Assembly (NCBI GenBank): GCA_017455665.1 | Contig: JAFSZN010000144.1 | Location: 1-49,649 of the forward strand | Length of the DNA: 49,649 nt | Source of the DNA: Lentisphaeria bacterium | GTDB taxonomy: Bacteria > Verrucomicrobiota > Lentisphaeria > Victivallales > UBA1829 | Direction: 5' to 3' | In this document: one piece after another, positions 33,001 to 39,045 of the stretch | Layout of the letters: every line of letters starts with the position of its first letter | How positions within the stretch are numbered: position 1 is the stretch's first letter | The notes under the pieces: generated by a model | Databases searched by the model: none | Seen by the model: the letters and a program-made list of their open reading frames with translations, nothing else | What the model was told of the DNA's origin: nothing | Translations under genes and position numbers: made by a program

Positions 33001-33175
33001 CCTTGAAGTTGCCCTCTTCCATGAGCTTGCGGATCTTGGCGATCGTCTCTTTTTCGGCGGGAGTCTGCGCCGTTTCGGCCTGCGATTTGTCGTCCTGCGC
33101 CGACGCCGCCGGGATGGCGATGAACGCCGGGAGAACGGCAGCCGCGGTCAGGAGGAAGCGGATGTTTCGGTTCAT
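27026..33175 (-). CDS. Large secreted alpha-2-macroglobulin-like protein, thioester-less
   Basis: A 2049-residue exported protein with a signal peptide cut after ASA (residue 26). An N-terminal helical part (about 27-330) may be TPR-like. MG domains follow: TDRPVYRPGDTVKYTVYTRR near 638 is the MG2 signature, and WKVHVWSLTADTQVGEGDSE near 1342 marks the start of the A2M domain. The alpha-helical toroid (TED-like) domain is present (SDGGWGWFGGYREISFPDTT). At about residue 1520, where thioester proteins have a CxEQ motif, this one reads AADGEATVFG, so it cannot form a thioester, like YfaS rather than YfhM of E. coli. Between residues about 1205 and 1295 lies a Gly-, Met- and Ala-rich stretch in the bait-region position. 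No pbpC gene is adjacent. Likely a periplasmic protease trap or structural relative. The start has AGGA 9 bases upstream. Confidence 0.9.
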   Translation of the reverse strand: MNRNIRFLLTAAAVLPAFIAIPAASAQDDKSQAETAQTPAEKETIAKIRKLMEEGNFKESADAARAALEAIPAKSQSEAVGPIWSMYRTSLVRNNRVKEYDDAYAFVTARFPKNVSLAAEFNASVTTYGYFFNNTFTRGSNRGNAGRRVYSTERDRVQNLRFMASASEETKNVSKPLQIKFYRTLAALLLRGHTDGQSYKLQTLTDLTDLPDYSDGDFGSSSRPPVNKDGSPVLYSCPKDFASAKSDGERVRWAFEQAIALGDYRSKYEWASFLANEFDFSQINWGVRNEYQTSDKYRDFLYEMKDVETVAELADGVRKITLPEEFSYFRIFKELANDDKAGLYKQQAASQLGGLYLARMQYETAADWFKKAGENDMVQQILCNWGSTQSLQVIPYGSKPVLAYHSRNTTKVRAVVTKADAKKAVEIMLKSLREGGDQSYRTNDAYQLDPSYKGWAPAIGEKLSEFTFDVKPKPHHWETDTEVPLPITEPGAYIVRTLPEGSDGTYSADAWHENLVWITPEILTKESVTKGRFLTLNDSKTGAPLADRKLKIMNFRTEYANNRNQNEFGGRRYRVIVKEFEVTTGKDGAVIFPERLNDRTLILSESEDGLTFLPNAYYSTMNAGRFYERDRNYVITDRPVYRPGDTVKYTVYTRRASYDEKAPQKRADYNLKITGNDARGKKLYEETVSGDPMLAAATGEFVLPDDVSLGMFNISARIGDVSGGVSFSVEEYKKPEYLLEVEMPETQVKTGGIFEAKIQAKYYFGAPMSGAKIKYKVHREQARRVFPFRGRFDWLFGEGYWICSTAYRDESIRQVTWGRDLITEAEGVADDDGFLTVPIDTGDALRRFGNLDFRYIIDAEVTDESNRVVSGSGSVVTAAQPFYVSAVAKTGFARTGKPVTLVVKATTPDGKPVAGKGTVSIYLRDLDANGVPHRVGQPVKVMPVTAGDENGVSFVIDRQGVYEVVSSITSDASIKADDKNPVTCEGSYPLFVAGFDKSGDLFSTLPLEITTDKSEYVPGESASILVSMKKPGATLYFFTRQERETEYQCVRLGEKEYSHEFKMDFLPGDRPNTYVSVIAVGNGEVQRLSKMIAVPPVSKMLDVDIAGPKKAVKPRQNVPMTITVKDGTGKPVTGAVTLTVYDKSLDAIATSRIPAINSFFWNWKRSYYANNDWNLNYNTTLRTNPRPGVHYMNDNLAMSGRIIPFTLGYESFDDDIVMFKDGGAIRRNGAMARGVGGGMGGFGGAVQSFGGAMNSMDDDAVMEMAAPAGARPMMKSMAASADMAMAEEAVEMKAGGADGGSFVRSNFLDAAFFAGLVKLDENGQTTIDVPAPDNLTTWKVHVWSLTADTQVGEGDSEFVVSKDLIARLELPRFLVNGDSVNAVANIHNYTEKDVSANVTLTVDGDTVNAAKNTATITVKAGGHTACPFTLNAKAVGESKITLSVKAGDEDDALQLALPVLVKGIDKQVNNFAYLDKDNKSATVTLKVPEQRKPETTFLTVNLAPGAAMAMVELLPYLAADGEATVFGVVNRFVPSMAAKNALSKLGVDFDTVHPAKTSRDKLYTEYMEKYCWKDGKVDPSFDAKTFNRVMAENLKMILTMANSDGGWGWFGGYREISFPDTTAYVVDALLDVSEFGDKTVDSAMNRGINWLQAHAAERVAEIRKHKGVSNTDALVARVLAKAKKPNKELNGFLYELRDQLAPYGLSMLGLALEPKSEERAMVVRNLTQFRMVDDENQTSYLNIPTGCRFFWYGSENETNAAYLDLLLDNDPADPNARKLANYLVTNIRNSPWRNSNREVGAVVRSLARYIKTAGEDAPDMNVKVSLDGKEIRSFHVDKTSMWDSPFVALAKPDALGSGDHKLEISIDGPGVLYMNSMLNYFTLEDEIEPAGLEMKIKRNYYRLVPEVQETLAAGLQGSVQTLKRDKYKRVPLKSGDVIRPGELVEVELISTAKNDYDYVCFADSMPAGFEFEKPVSGYDWTGKAPIYREYRERGAKFYLRNMARGDSNVFYRMRAQLPGRFIALPAGGSGVYAPELKCNSDQHIFVIAE

Positions 33176-33319
33176 AAGGAAAATCCTTTCTCTGATGGTC
33201 CGGCGCTCGGCGCGGCGGGCAAAACGAAGCGGCGCGCACCGTGCGGAAAGCAGCCGGACGATGAAAAATGATGGTTGTTCTCTGGTTGCTTCTGAGAATT
33301 TGACGCGAAAGATACAAAA

Positions 33320-33347
33320 ATCTTAGCTGAAAAACGCGAAAAATCAA
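33320..33347 (-). promoter_or_regulatory. Promoter of the macroglobulin-like gene
   Basis: On the - strand: TTGATT (33347-33342), 16 bases, TAAGAT (33325-33320), giving a leader of about 137 bases. It lies directly after the stop of the upstream gene, so the large gene is its own unit. Confidence 0.7.
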
Positions 33348-33359
33348 GTCTTTTTCGGA

Positions 33360-34148
33360 TTATTCTTCGGTTTTTTCTGTTCTTTCTTCGATTTCGCCGT
33401 CAAAATCGTCGGAATCTTCGTCCGCGTCGTCGTCCGCATCGTCGTCCGCGTCATCGTCCGCGTCCCGGTCCAGTTCTTCGCGTGTCTGCGGTTCGCCGGC
33501 GGATTTCAGGATGCGGATCACGGTGTTCACGTCGCGCGGATCGAACATCAGGACCAGCGTGCCGTCTTCGCCGGGTTCGATGTGTTTGAACGCGGAGAGG
33601 GCAGTGCGCGTGGAATCGTCCCCCATCGCCATCTGTTCCAGCTTTTTTGCCGCGAAACTCAGTGCTGCGTGCGGCATCGACACTTTTCCGATGGCGCCTT
33701 GCCCGGGGACGAGCGAGAGATCGCCTTCATCGACGATGGGCGAGACCTCGACGGAGAAGTTTGCGGCGCGCCCGGAGAAAACCGGCATGGAATAATGCAG
33801 CTGAAGCCGTCCGGCGTCCCAGATCACCGCATACGGCAGGGACTGCGTTTCGGTACGGACGGATTTTGCGATCTCGGCGTTCAGCAGCGTCTGCACCTCG
33901 CTTTGCGAGAGTTTCAGGACGGCGGTGTCCACCACGCGGCCCTGCTTGTCGACCAGCGAACGCGCCAGACGCGTGATGACGCTTGCGATCACGCCGGTAT
34001 CGCGGCTGTCGAATTTCGGTGCGGGATAAGTTGCCGGAGCCCCGGTCGCGAGGAGGAAAAGTGCGACAATGAGGACGATCAGGGCGATCAGGAGAACAAG
34101 GAATGCCGTCAGAAGATGGAAGAAACAGCCTTTTTTCCTCGCCGCCAT
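33360..34148 (-). CDS. Membrane-anchored protein with an Asp-rich tail, function unknown
   Basis: A 262-residue protein not recognised by family. It has a cytoplasmic start (MAARKKGCF), one very hydrophobic segment (about 12-35) and an exported domain of about 180 residues with mixed beta content (SQSEVQTLLNAEI, RLQLHYSMPVFSGRAANFSVEVSPI). The shape recalls YpmS-like small membrane proteins but I cannot claim homology. The last 45 residues are extremely acidic, made of DADDD units. The gene starts 27 bases after the pseudopilin gene in the same direction with AAGGA 5 bases before the ATG, so the two are probably cotranscribed. Confidence 0.75.
   Translation of the reverse strand: MAARKKGCFFHLLTAFLVLLIALIVLIVALFLLATGAPATYPAPKFDSRDTGVIASVITRLARSLVDKQGRVVDTAVLKLSQSEVQTLLNAEIAKSVRTETQSLPYAVIWDAGRLQLHYSMPVFSGRAANFSVEVSPIVDEGDLSLVPGQGAIGKVSMPHAALSFAAKKLEQMAMGDDSTRTALSAFKHIEPGEDGTLVLMFDPRDVNTVIRILKSAGEPQTREELDRDADDDADDDADDDADEDSDDFDGEIEERTEKTEE
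33421..33465. repeat. Tandem 12-base repeat encoding DADD units
   Basis: Units like GCGTCGTCGTCC follow each other almost without change and encode the Asp-rich tail of the neighbouring membrane protein. Such a tract can change length by slippage in steps of four residues. Confidence 0.75.
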
Positions 34149-34175
34149 ACTAATCCTTAATCCAAACGAAAACGA

Positions 34176-35066
34176 TCAGTTGTTATCGTCGTCGAGGCGC
34201 ATGGACCAGTAGTTGCCGGCGTTCCAGCGGCTGAGCCCCTGGTCCTTGCGGATGGTGGCGCGCGGATACATGTTCTTCACATGGCCGTCTGCGAACGCGT
34301 AGTTCCACATCCTGCTGTGGAGCGTGGTCGTGGCCTGGTCGAAGGAGGACGAACCGCTGGCGGATTCGTCGCCGCCCCATTGTTCGGACTGCTGGGAGGG
34401 GCAGGAGATGGAGGACCACCAGGCGGAGAAGAACCCCGTGCGGTTGGACCGGTCATGCGTGGCGCTGGGGACATACTCCACGAAGTAGATCATGCGCGAG
34501 GGCATCGGGATCTTCGCATACTTCAGGCCGACCCAGAAGCCCATGCCGTCGTTGCTGTCGTTGCAGATGGACTGGCCGCCGATCTTGTCGCCGACTTTTT
34601 CGTCGTTGGTGGTGCTGCCGCCGGGGGAATGGTTCATGGCGTAGGTGCGGATGGGCATCCCGGTGGAGACGCTGGTGTTGCGCGGATACTTGTCGGCGGG
34701 GCACTGGAAGAGCTTGATCGAGGTGAACCTGTCATCGCCTTTGCACTTCGGCACGCCTTTTGTCCCGACATCCAGGTCGCTCATCGGCGTATATTTCAGG
34801 ATCAGGCGTTCCCACAGGGAATCGTTGTTGCCGCCGCCGGATTTCGCCGGCGTGACGTATTTCGTGTCGCCGACGTACTGAAGCGCGCAGACCATCATCT
34901 GCTTCATGTTGCTGGCGCATCCCGCCAGATAGGCGCTGCGGCGCGCGGACTGAAGCGCGGGCAGAAGCAACGCGGCGAGGATCGCGATGATCGCGATCAC
35001 GATCAGAAGTTCGATCAGGGTAAAGCCTCGGAACGTGCAAATAATGTTGCTGTTTGTGCGTTTCAT
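34176..35066 (-). CDS. Type II secretion/pilin-like pseudopilin, H-X9-DG class
   Basis: A 296-residue protein with a prepilin leader and class-III-like start: [14 protein letters not shown] is cut before [12 protein letters not shown], the methylated Phe plus Glu5 of pilins. The C-terminal part contains [14 protein letters not shown], exactly the H-X9-DG motif of the DUF1559-like prepilin family that is greatly expanded in planctomycetes and lentisphaerae. Several cysteines (CPADKY, ISCPSQ) may form disulfides. Such proteins are thought to be exported by a type II secretion/pilus machine, which is not in this window. The start has GAGGAG 9 bases upstream and a promoter is visible; the acidic-tail membrane protein follows in the same unit. 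Confidence 0.93.
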   Translation of the reverse strand: MKRTNSNIICTFRGFTLIELLIVIAIIAILAALLLPALQSARRSAYLAGCASNMKQMMVCALQYVGDTKYVTPAKSGGGNNDSLWERLILKYTPMSDLDVGTKGVPKCKGDDRFTSIKLFQCPADKYPRNTSVSTGMPIRTYAMNHSPGGSTTNDEKVGDKIGGQSICNDSNDGMGFWVGLKYAKIPMPSRMIYFVEYVPSATHDRSNRTGFFSAWWSSISCPSQQSEQWGGDESASGSSSFDQATTTLHSRMWNYAFADGHVKNMYPRATIRKDQGLSRWNAGNYWSMRLDDDNN

Positions 35067-35101
35067 GGGGGGTAGCTCCTCAGTTTTTGTTTTTCTAATA
35101 T

Positions 35102-35130
35102 AATCTACGCCCTGGGAAAAGAAAAATCAA
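35102..35130 (-). promoter_or_regulatory. Promoter of the pseudopilin gene
   Basis: On the - strand: TTGATT (35130-35125), 17 bases, TAGATT (35107-35102), 36 bases before the ATG. Confidence 0.68.
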
Positions 35131-35162
35131 GAATCCAAACAGGGAAAACGGCGGTTTTTGAC

Positions 35163-35193
35163 GTTAATTAACCAAATTAAACGTTAATAACGT
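35163..35193. promoter_or_regulatory. Two adjacent palindromes upstream of the pseudopilin promoter
   Basis: GTTAATTAAC (35163-35172) is a perfect palindrome and ACGTTAATAACGT (35181-35193) is a dyad with a single central base; both contain GTTAAT. They begin 33 bases upstream of the -35 box, where an activator would bind. The gap 35067-35322 holds the promoter, these sites and no gene. Confidence 0.5.
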
Positions 35194-35322
35194 GATATTG
35201 AGGGAAAAGACAAAACGAAAAACGCCCCAAGTTTTTGTTGTGTTCGGCGCAATCGGCATTTGCCTGACACAGGACACGGCATCGTCCCGGTCGTCCGGAG
35301 GAAGAGGCGAATCCGCCGCGGA

Positions 35323-36606
35323 TCAGGGGGTGCGGAGATCGAAAAAACGCACCGGCTTGCGGGATTGCCGGGATATCTTCGCGCGGGCGGCCTCGAACGG
35401 GATGATCTCGACCGGAACATGGATGCGGATGCGCTTGTAGAGCTGTTCGGAGATGAACTGCGCGGTGCAGCCGGGATTCCGGACGGCGGCGAACACGCGC
35501 ACCTCGTCGCTGAGCGCGCTGCCGGAGACTTCCATATAATAGTCCGAAACGTCCTCAAGGCTGTCGAGCACGGTAAAAAACGAGTTCGGGAAGAGCGTGG
35601 TCCCGCGTATTTTCAGCATCTGCGCCTTGCGCCCGAGGATCGGCCCCAGGCGGCGCGTGTTGCGTCCGCATGCGCAGCGTTCCTCCGGGATCAGGAAGGA
35701 CACGTCGCCCGTGCGGAACCGGACCAGCGGCATGCCGGTCACCCGGAGCGGCGTCACGACGACTTCGCCGACTTTGCCCGGCGGGAGCGGATGCCCGTCC
35801 GGATCGACGATCTCGACGGCCGCGAGATCGGCGGGAGGATGTCCGCCCGCGCACGCCGAACACTCCGTGAAGCTGGTCACGATCTCGGAGGACGCGTAGG
35901 TGGAATGCGCCGCGCCGGGGAAATAACGGTCGAGCTTCCTGCCCAGCGGGGTGAGCGCCAGGTCGCGCGTGCGGAGCGGTTCGCCGATGCAGACGAGCGT
36001 GTGCACGGACGATGTGTCGTAGCCGGTCTCCGCGAGGTATTCGCCGAGTTTGGCAAGGAACGACGGGACGCCGACGATCGCGCCGGGCTGCGTGAGGCGC
36101 ATGATCTCGGCGTGGCTTTCCAGCGTGTTCAGCCCGTTGCGGATCGCTGTGGCGCCCATTTGGATCACGCCCGAATAATAGGCGAGTCCGGCGATGAAAC
36201 ACCGGTCGATCGTGCAGGTCAGCAGCACGCGGTCGCCGGGCTTGATCCCGGCGGCAAGGAATCCCTTCGCGTCGTTGTAGCCGAGGCGGCGCAGGTCGCT
36301 TTCGCTGTAGGAGATCCGGCATGGACGCCCCGTGGTCCCGCTGGTGAAGCTGATGTCGGCGATCTCTTCGGGCGGCAGCGCCACGAAAAGGTCGTTGAAC
36401 TCCGCCAGCTCGGCCTTCCCGGTCAGCGGCAGTTCGGCAAGGGATTCGAGCGTGACGGGGCGGTCCGGGCGTCCGCTCAGGATGCGGCGGTAATACGGCG
36501 AGCGGGCGCGGCAGTACGCCAGATGCTCGTTGAGCAGACGCGTCTGTTCCGCGCGGATGACTTCAGGCTCGGCGAAATCCAGCCGCCCGTGTACATCAAA
36601 TTCCAT
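35323..36606 (-). CDS. PaaK/CapK-family adenylate-forming ligase
   Basis: A 427-residue member of the phenylacetate-CoA ligase / CapK / coenzyme F390 synthetase group. The phosphate-binding loop SFTSGTTGRP, the TYASSE motif, RFRTGDV with the ribose-binding Asp, and the KIRGTTLFPN hinge before the C-terminal mobile domain are all present, so the adenylation chemistry should be intact. Three to four cysteines in CSACAGG and CACG may bind zinc, as in PaaK relatives. Members near polysaccharide genes activate an unknown acid for glycan decoration, or act in aromatic acid breakdown; the neighbouring glycan operon favours the first. It has its own promoter and a leader hairpin. The acyl substrate cannot be told from the sequence. 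Confidence 0.85.
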   Translation of the reverse strand: MEFDVHGRLDFAEPEVIRAEQTRLLNEHLAYCRARSPYYRRILSGRPDRPVTLESLAELPLTGKAELAEFNDLFVALPPEEIADISFTSGTTGRPCRISYSESDLRRLGYNDAKGFLAAGIKPGDRVLLTCTIDRCFIAGLAYYSGVIQMGATAIRNGLNTLESHAEIMRLTQPGAIVGVPSFLAKLGEYLAETGYDTSSVHTLVCIGEPLRTRDLALTPLGRKLDRYFPGAAHSTYASSEIVTSFTECSACAGGHPPADLAAVEIVDPDGHPLPPGKVGEVVVTPLRVTGMPLVRFRTGDVSFLIPEERCACGRNTRRLGPILGRKAQMLKIRGTTLFPNSFFTVLDSLEDVSDYYMEVSGSALSDEVRVFAAVRNPGCTAQFISEQLYKRIRIHVPVEIIPFEAARAKISRQSRKPVRFFDLRTP

Positions 36607-36639
36607 ATTCCCGACACCGGTTCTGCAAGCATGGCGTTT

Positions 36640-36673
36640 CGCGGAACAGGAGCTTGCCGGACCTGTTCCCGCG
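36640..36673. promoter_or_regulatory. Hairpin in the leader of the PaaK/CapK-type gene
   Basis: GGAACAGG (36643-36650) and CCTGTTCC (36662-36669) are perfect reverse complements, extended by CGC/GCG across one bulged base. It lies between the promoter and the start codon of the ligase gene and has no T-run on the - strand, so it is a leader structure and not a terminator. Confidence 0.55.
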
Positions 36674-36730
36674 TTTTGAGAAAAAGAACGGGGAAATGCT
36701 GAAATCCCCCTGAAACCACGATTGAAATAA

Positions 36731-36758
36731 AATATACATCCGTTCGGGCGTTTTGCAA
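36731..36758 (-). promoter_or_regulatory. Promoter of the PaaK/CapK-type gene
   Basis: On the - strand: TTGCAA (36758-36753), 16 bases, TATATT (36736-36731), preceded by GGATG as at the kinase promoter. The leader is about 118 bases. Confidence 0.65.
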
Positions 36759-36806
36759 ACGCCGCGCCATCTTTTTTAGTTCAAAAAGACATTTTTTAAT
36801 TGATGC

Positions 36807-37544
36807 TCATTCCGGCGCCTCACCCCCGCCCGCGGAAACATCAAGGACAGTCCCGCCGGGATCCACAGACCGGAACACCCGGTAGAGGTCCGTTTCAAAG
36901 ACCTGGACAAATCCGTCCGGGACAGGCGCTGCATCCGCCCCCTCCCCCGCCGGAACGAGCAGGTAGTCCACCGGATCGTCCGGGAAAAACGCGTTCCAGT
37001 ACGTGCCGCCGACCATATAGGACAGTTGGAACGGCGCGTCTTTCAGCACGGGGCGCGCCGGAGAACGCGGCTCGTACCACCAGACCGGGAGCTCGCCGCG
37101 CGTTTTCGCGCCTTTGAAGTCCGCCCGGATGAACTCCGCAATGTCTCTGTTGCTTGCATTCAGCGCGATGCGTTTCGAGGTGTAATACTCCTTCACGATC
37201 GGGCCGGTGGCGTCCCAGAGCAAAGTGAGGACCACCAGGACCGTCAGAAGCCCGAACAGGGCCGGGCACCGGATCCGGTCCTTGAATCTCAGCACGCCGA
37301 TGGCGGTATACCCGAACAGAAGCGGCGCGAACGGGATCAGATAACGCCGGGACACATAAAGGGTATGGTCCGCGATCACGATCTGCGCGATCGTCCCGAT
37401 GTAAAACGCCAGGAACAGGAACAGCAGCAGGGATTCGGACCTGGTCCTGAGGTCCGACGTCAGGCGGTACAGGATCACGGCGAACGCGATCAGCGCATAG
37501 TGGGGATAGGTCCCGCCGAAACATGATTGCAGGAATTCGCTCAC
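36807..37544 (-). CDS. Membrane protein, possible C-terminal half of a split GT39-like enzyme
   Basis: A 245-residue protein with four or so membrane segments (YALIAFAVILYRLTS, LLLFLFLAFYIGTIAQIVIA, YLIPFAPLLFGYTAIGVL, FGLLTVLVVLTLLW) and then a soluble domain of about 120 residues. Membrane segments followed by a soluble C-terminal domain is how the second half of GT39-type glycosyltransferases looks (compare the gene at 12754). RRYLIPFAPL matches the usual loop before the last membrane helices. It starts with GTG overlapping the stop of the gene before it by four bases. It is the last gene of the polysaccharide operon. Alone it lacks the acidic catalytic loop, so it may only work together with the preceding protein. 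Confidence 0.65.
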   Translation of the reverse strand: MSEFLQSCFGGTYPHYALIAFAVILYRLTSDLRTRSESLLLFLFLAFYIGTIAQIVIADHTLYVSRRYLIPFAPLLFGYTAIGVLRFKDRIRCPALFGLLTVLVVLTLLWDATGPIVKEYYTSKRIALNASNRDIAEFIRADFKGAKTRGELPVWWYEPRSPARPVLKDAPFQLSYMVGGTYWNAFFPDDPVDYLLVPAGEGADAAPVPDGFVQVFETDLYRVFRSVDPGGTVLDVSAGGGEAPE

Positions 37545-38428
37545 GGCAGTTCGGCCTCCGGCGTCTTCATGGGCGGCATCCCCATGCGTTTCAGAAGCTG
37601 GGCGTGACGGCTTTCCGGCACGGGATAGCCCAGTTTCTCATAGTTGTAATAAAGCTGCGGCGAGATCAGCACGAGCAGCAGCAGTCCGCAGAGGAACGTG
37701 CGGACGGGAAGACGCCGGAACATGCCCATCTCGATCTTTGCTGCGGCGAGCAGAAGGACCAGCGCATAGAACGCACCGTCGCCGCGCACGGCGATCAGGA
37801 ACGCACCGGCGGCCGCGGCGATCAGGTACCCGCGCCGGCGGCGCGGCGCATGGAGGACCGCCATGACGCCCCAGACGCCCAATGCGATCCCGAACGTCTT
37901 CCATGTCTCGCGGAGTCCGTAGTACGCGTAGCGCGTCAGGAAGGAACACATGAGGTAAAGGAAACATCCCGTGGCGGCGACGCGTTCGCCCCAGATGCGC
38001 TTGAAAATCCTCCAAAGGGGGAAAACCGCCAGCAGGAAAAAGACCAGGGAAACGGCCTGGCAGCTGCGGAAGCCGTTCAGCCCGGTCAGGCGGCAGACCG
38101 TGCCCGTCACCGCGGAGAACAGCATCCCGAACCTCGGATGAAACGCCACGCGCCAGTCTCCGGCGGCAAAGGCTTCCGTCATCGGGGCGTAGCGCGACGC
38201 CATGTCGTTGCCGGGAATCGGGAACAGGCAGACCATTACGACATTCGCCGCGGCGACGAGCGCGAACACGGTCCAGACCAGAGTCCGGTTCCTAAGGTAA
38301 AAGGATTTCTTCGGGACAAACCCCGCTTCGCTGTTTTCGGCGTCCGGAGACGGGACCGGCAAATCCGCAGCCGTGGCTGTTTCCGCGGACGCGACAGGGG
38401 ACGGACTATTGTCGGCGGGAGCGCTCAC
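37541..38428 (-). CDS. Membrane protein, possible N-terminal half of a split GT39-like enzyme
   Basis: A 295-residue protein: a polar Ala/Pro-rich N-terminus of about 45 residues, then about seven membrane segments. The first outer loop reads PIPGNDMASRYAPMTEAFAAGDWRVAFHP, which has the place and style of the substrate loop of GT39/PMT enzymes, with an Asp and a downstream Glu as possible catalytic acids. It stops just after a loop (YPVPESRHAQLLKRMG) that in full-length relatives would be followed by further membrane helices, and those are found in the next gene. Start is GTG, overlapping the acyltransferase stop by four bases. Could be a genuine two-subunit enzyme, a frameshifted gene, or two unrelated membrane proteins. 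Confidence 0.65.
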   Translation of the reverse strand: MSAPADNSPSPVASAETATAADLPVPSPDAENSEAGFVPKKSFYLRNRTLVWTVFALVAAANVVMVCLFPIPGNDMASRYAPMTEAFAAGDWRVAFHPRFGMLFSAVTGTVCRLTGLNGFRSCQAVSLVFFLLAVFPLWRIFKRIWGERVAATGCFLYLMCSFLTRYAYYGLRETWKTFGIALGVWGVMAVLHAPRRRRGYLIAAAAGAFLIAVRGDGAFYALVLLLAAAKIEMGMFRRLPVRTFLCGLLLLVLISPQLYYNYEKLGYPVPESRHAQLLKRMGMPPMKTPEAELP

Positions 38429-39045
38429 TTTTTCATCGCCCTCGCCGGGACTCCGACGTAGGTCCCCGGCTCCGTCAGGTCGCCGACGACAACGCCGCCC
38501 GCGCCGATCACGATCCGGTCGCCGACGGAGACTTTGTCGATGACGGTCGCCCCTGCCCCGAGCATGACCTCGGAGCCGACCTTGGAATACCCGGCGACCG
38601 CGGCATTGATGGAAATATGGGTGTGCGCGCCGATCACGGTGTCGTGTTCCGCGATGGCGTGGGTGTTGATGATCGTGTTCTCGCCGATGCGGGCGTTCGG
38701 CCCGACGTATGCCCCGACGCCGATGAATACCCCCTGCCCCAGCTCCGCGCCTTCCGCGACGACCGCGCCCGGCGCGATCAGGACCGGCAGGGAATACCCG
38801 GCGTTCCGCAGGGATTTGAACACGGCTTTCTTTTCCGCCAGGTCGCCGATCGCGACATGATGCGCCGCGGACTCCGCGCCGACGATCTGATCAAGGGAAC
38901 GAAACGACGGACACCCGAGGATCCGTTCGCCCGGACGGACGTCGGGGGAGACGAAAACGACAGTCCAGCGGTCCTTCACCGCCGAGGCTACGCTTCGCGC
39001 ATGGCCGCCGCACCCGTGGATTATGAGGGTTTCGAGCGTTTCCAT
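38425..39045 (-). CDS. PglD/NeuD-family sugar O/N-acyltransferase
   Basis: A 206-residue left-handed beta-helix acyltransferase. The N-terminal Rossmann-like sugar-binding part has LIIHGCGGHARSV, and the hexapeptide-repeat part (about 95-200) includes GVFIGVGAYVGPNARIG and NTHAIAEHDTVIG, in which the histidines correspond to the catalytic base of PglD. It ends GTYVGVPARAMKK as usual. PglD acetylates the 4-amino group of UDP-4-amino sugars, and an aminotransferase of the right type is in the same operon. I start at the ATG at 39045 because METLETLIIHG aligns with the family; the frame is open further upstream to 39126. It overlaps the glycosyltransferase before it by 25 bases. Confidence 0.9.
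   Translation of the reverse strand: METLETLIIHGCGGHARSVASAVKDRWTVVFVSPDVRPGERILGCPSFRSLDQIVGAESAAHHVAIGDLAEKKAVFKSLRNAGYSLPVLIAPGAVVAEGAELGQGVFIGVGAYVGPNARIGENTIINTHAIAEHDTVIGAHTHISINAAVAGYSKVGSEVMLGAGATVIDKVSVGDRIVIGAGGVVVGDLTEPGTYVGVPARAMKK

Noticed and set aside
26822-33271. A 2149-codon open frame on the + strand opposite the macroglobulin-like gene
   Set aside because: It is a mirror of the GC-rich codon pattern of the real gene. Its translation is a low-complexity mix of Val, Gly, Asp, His and Arg with no family motif, no ribosome site and no promoter, while the - strand has signal peptide, domains, promoter and terminator.
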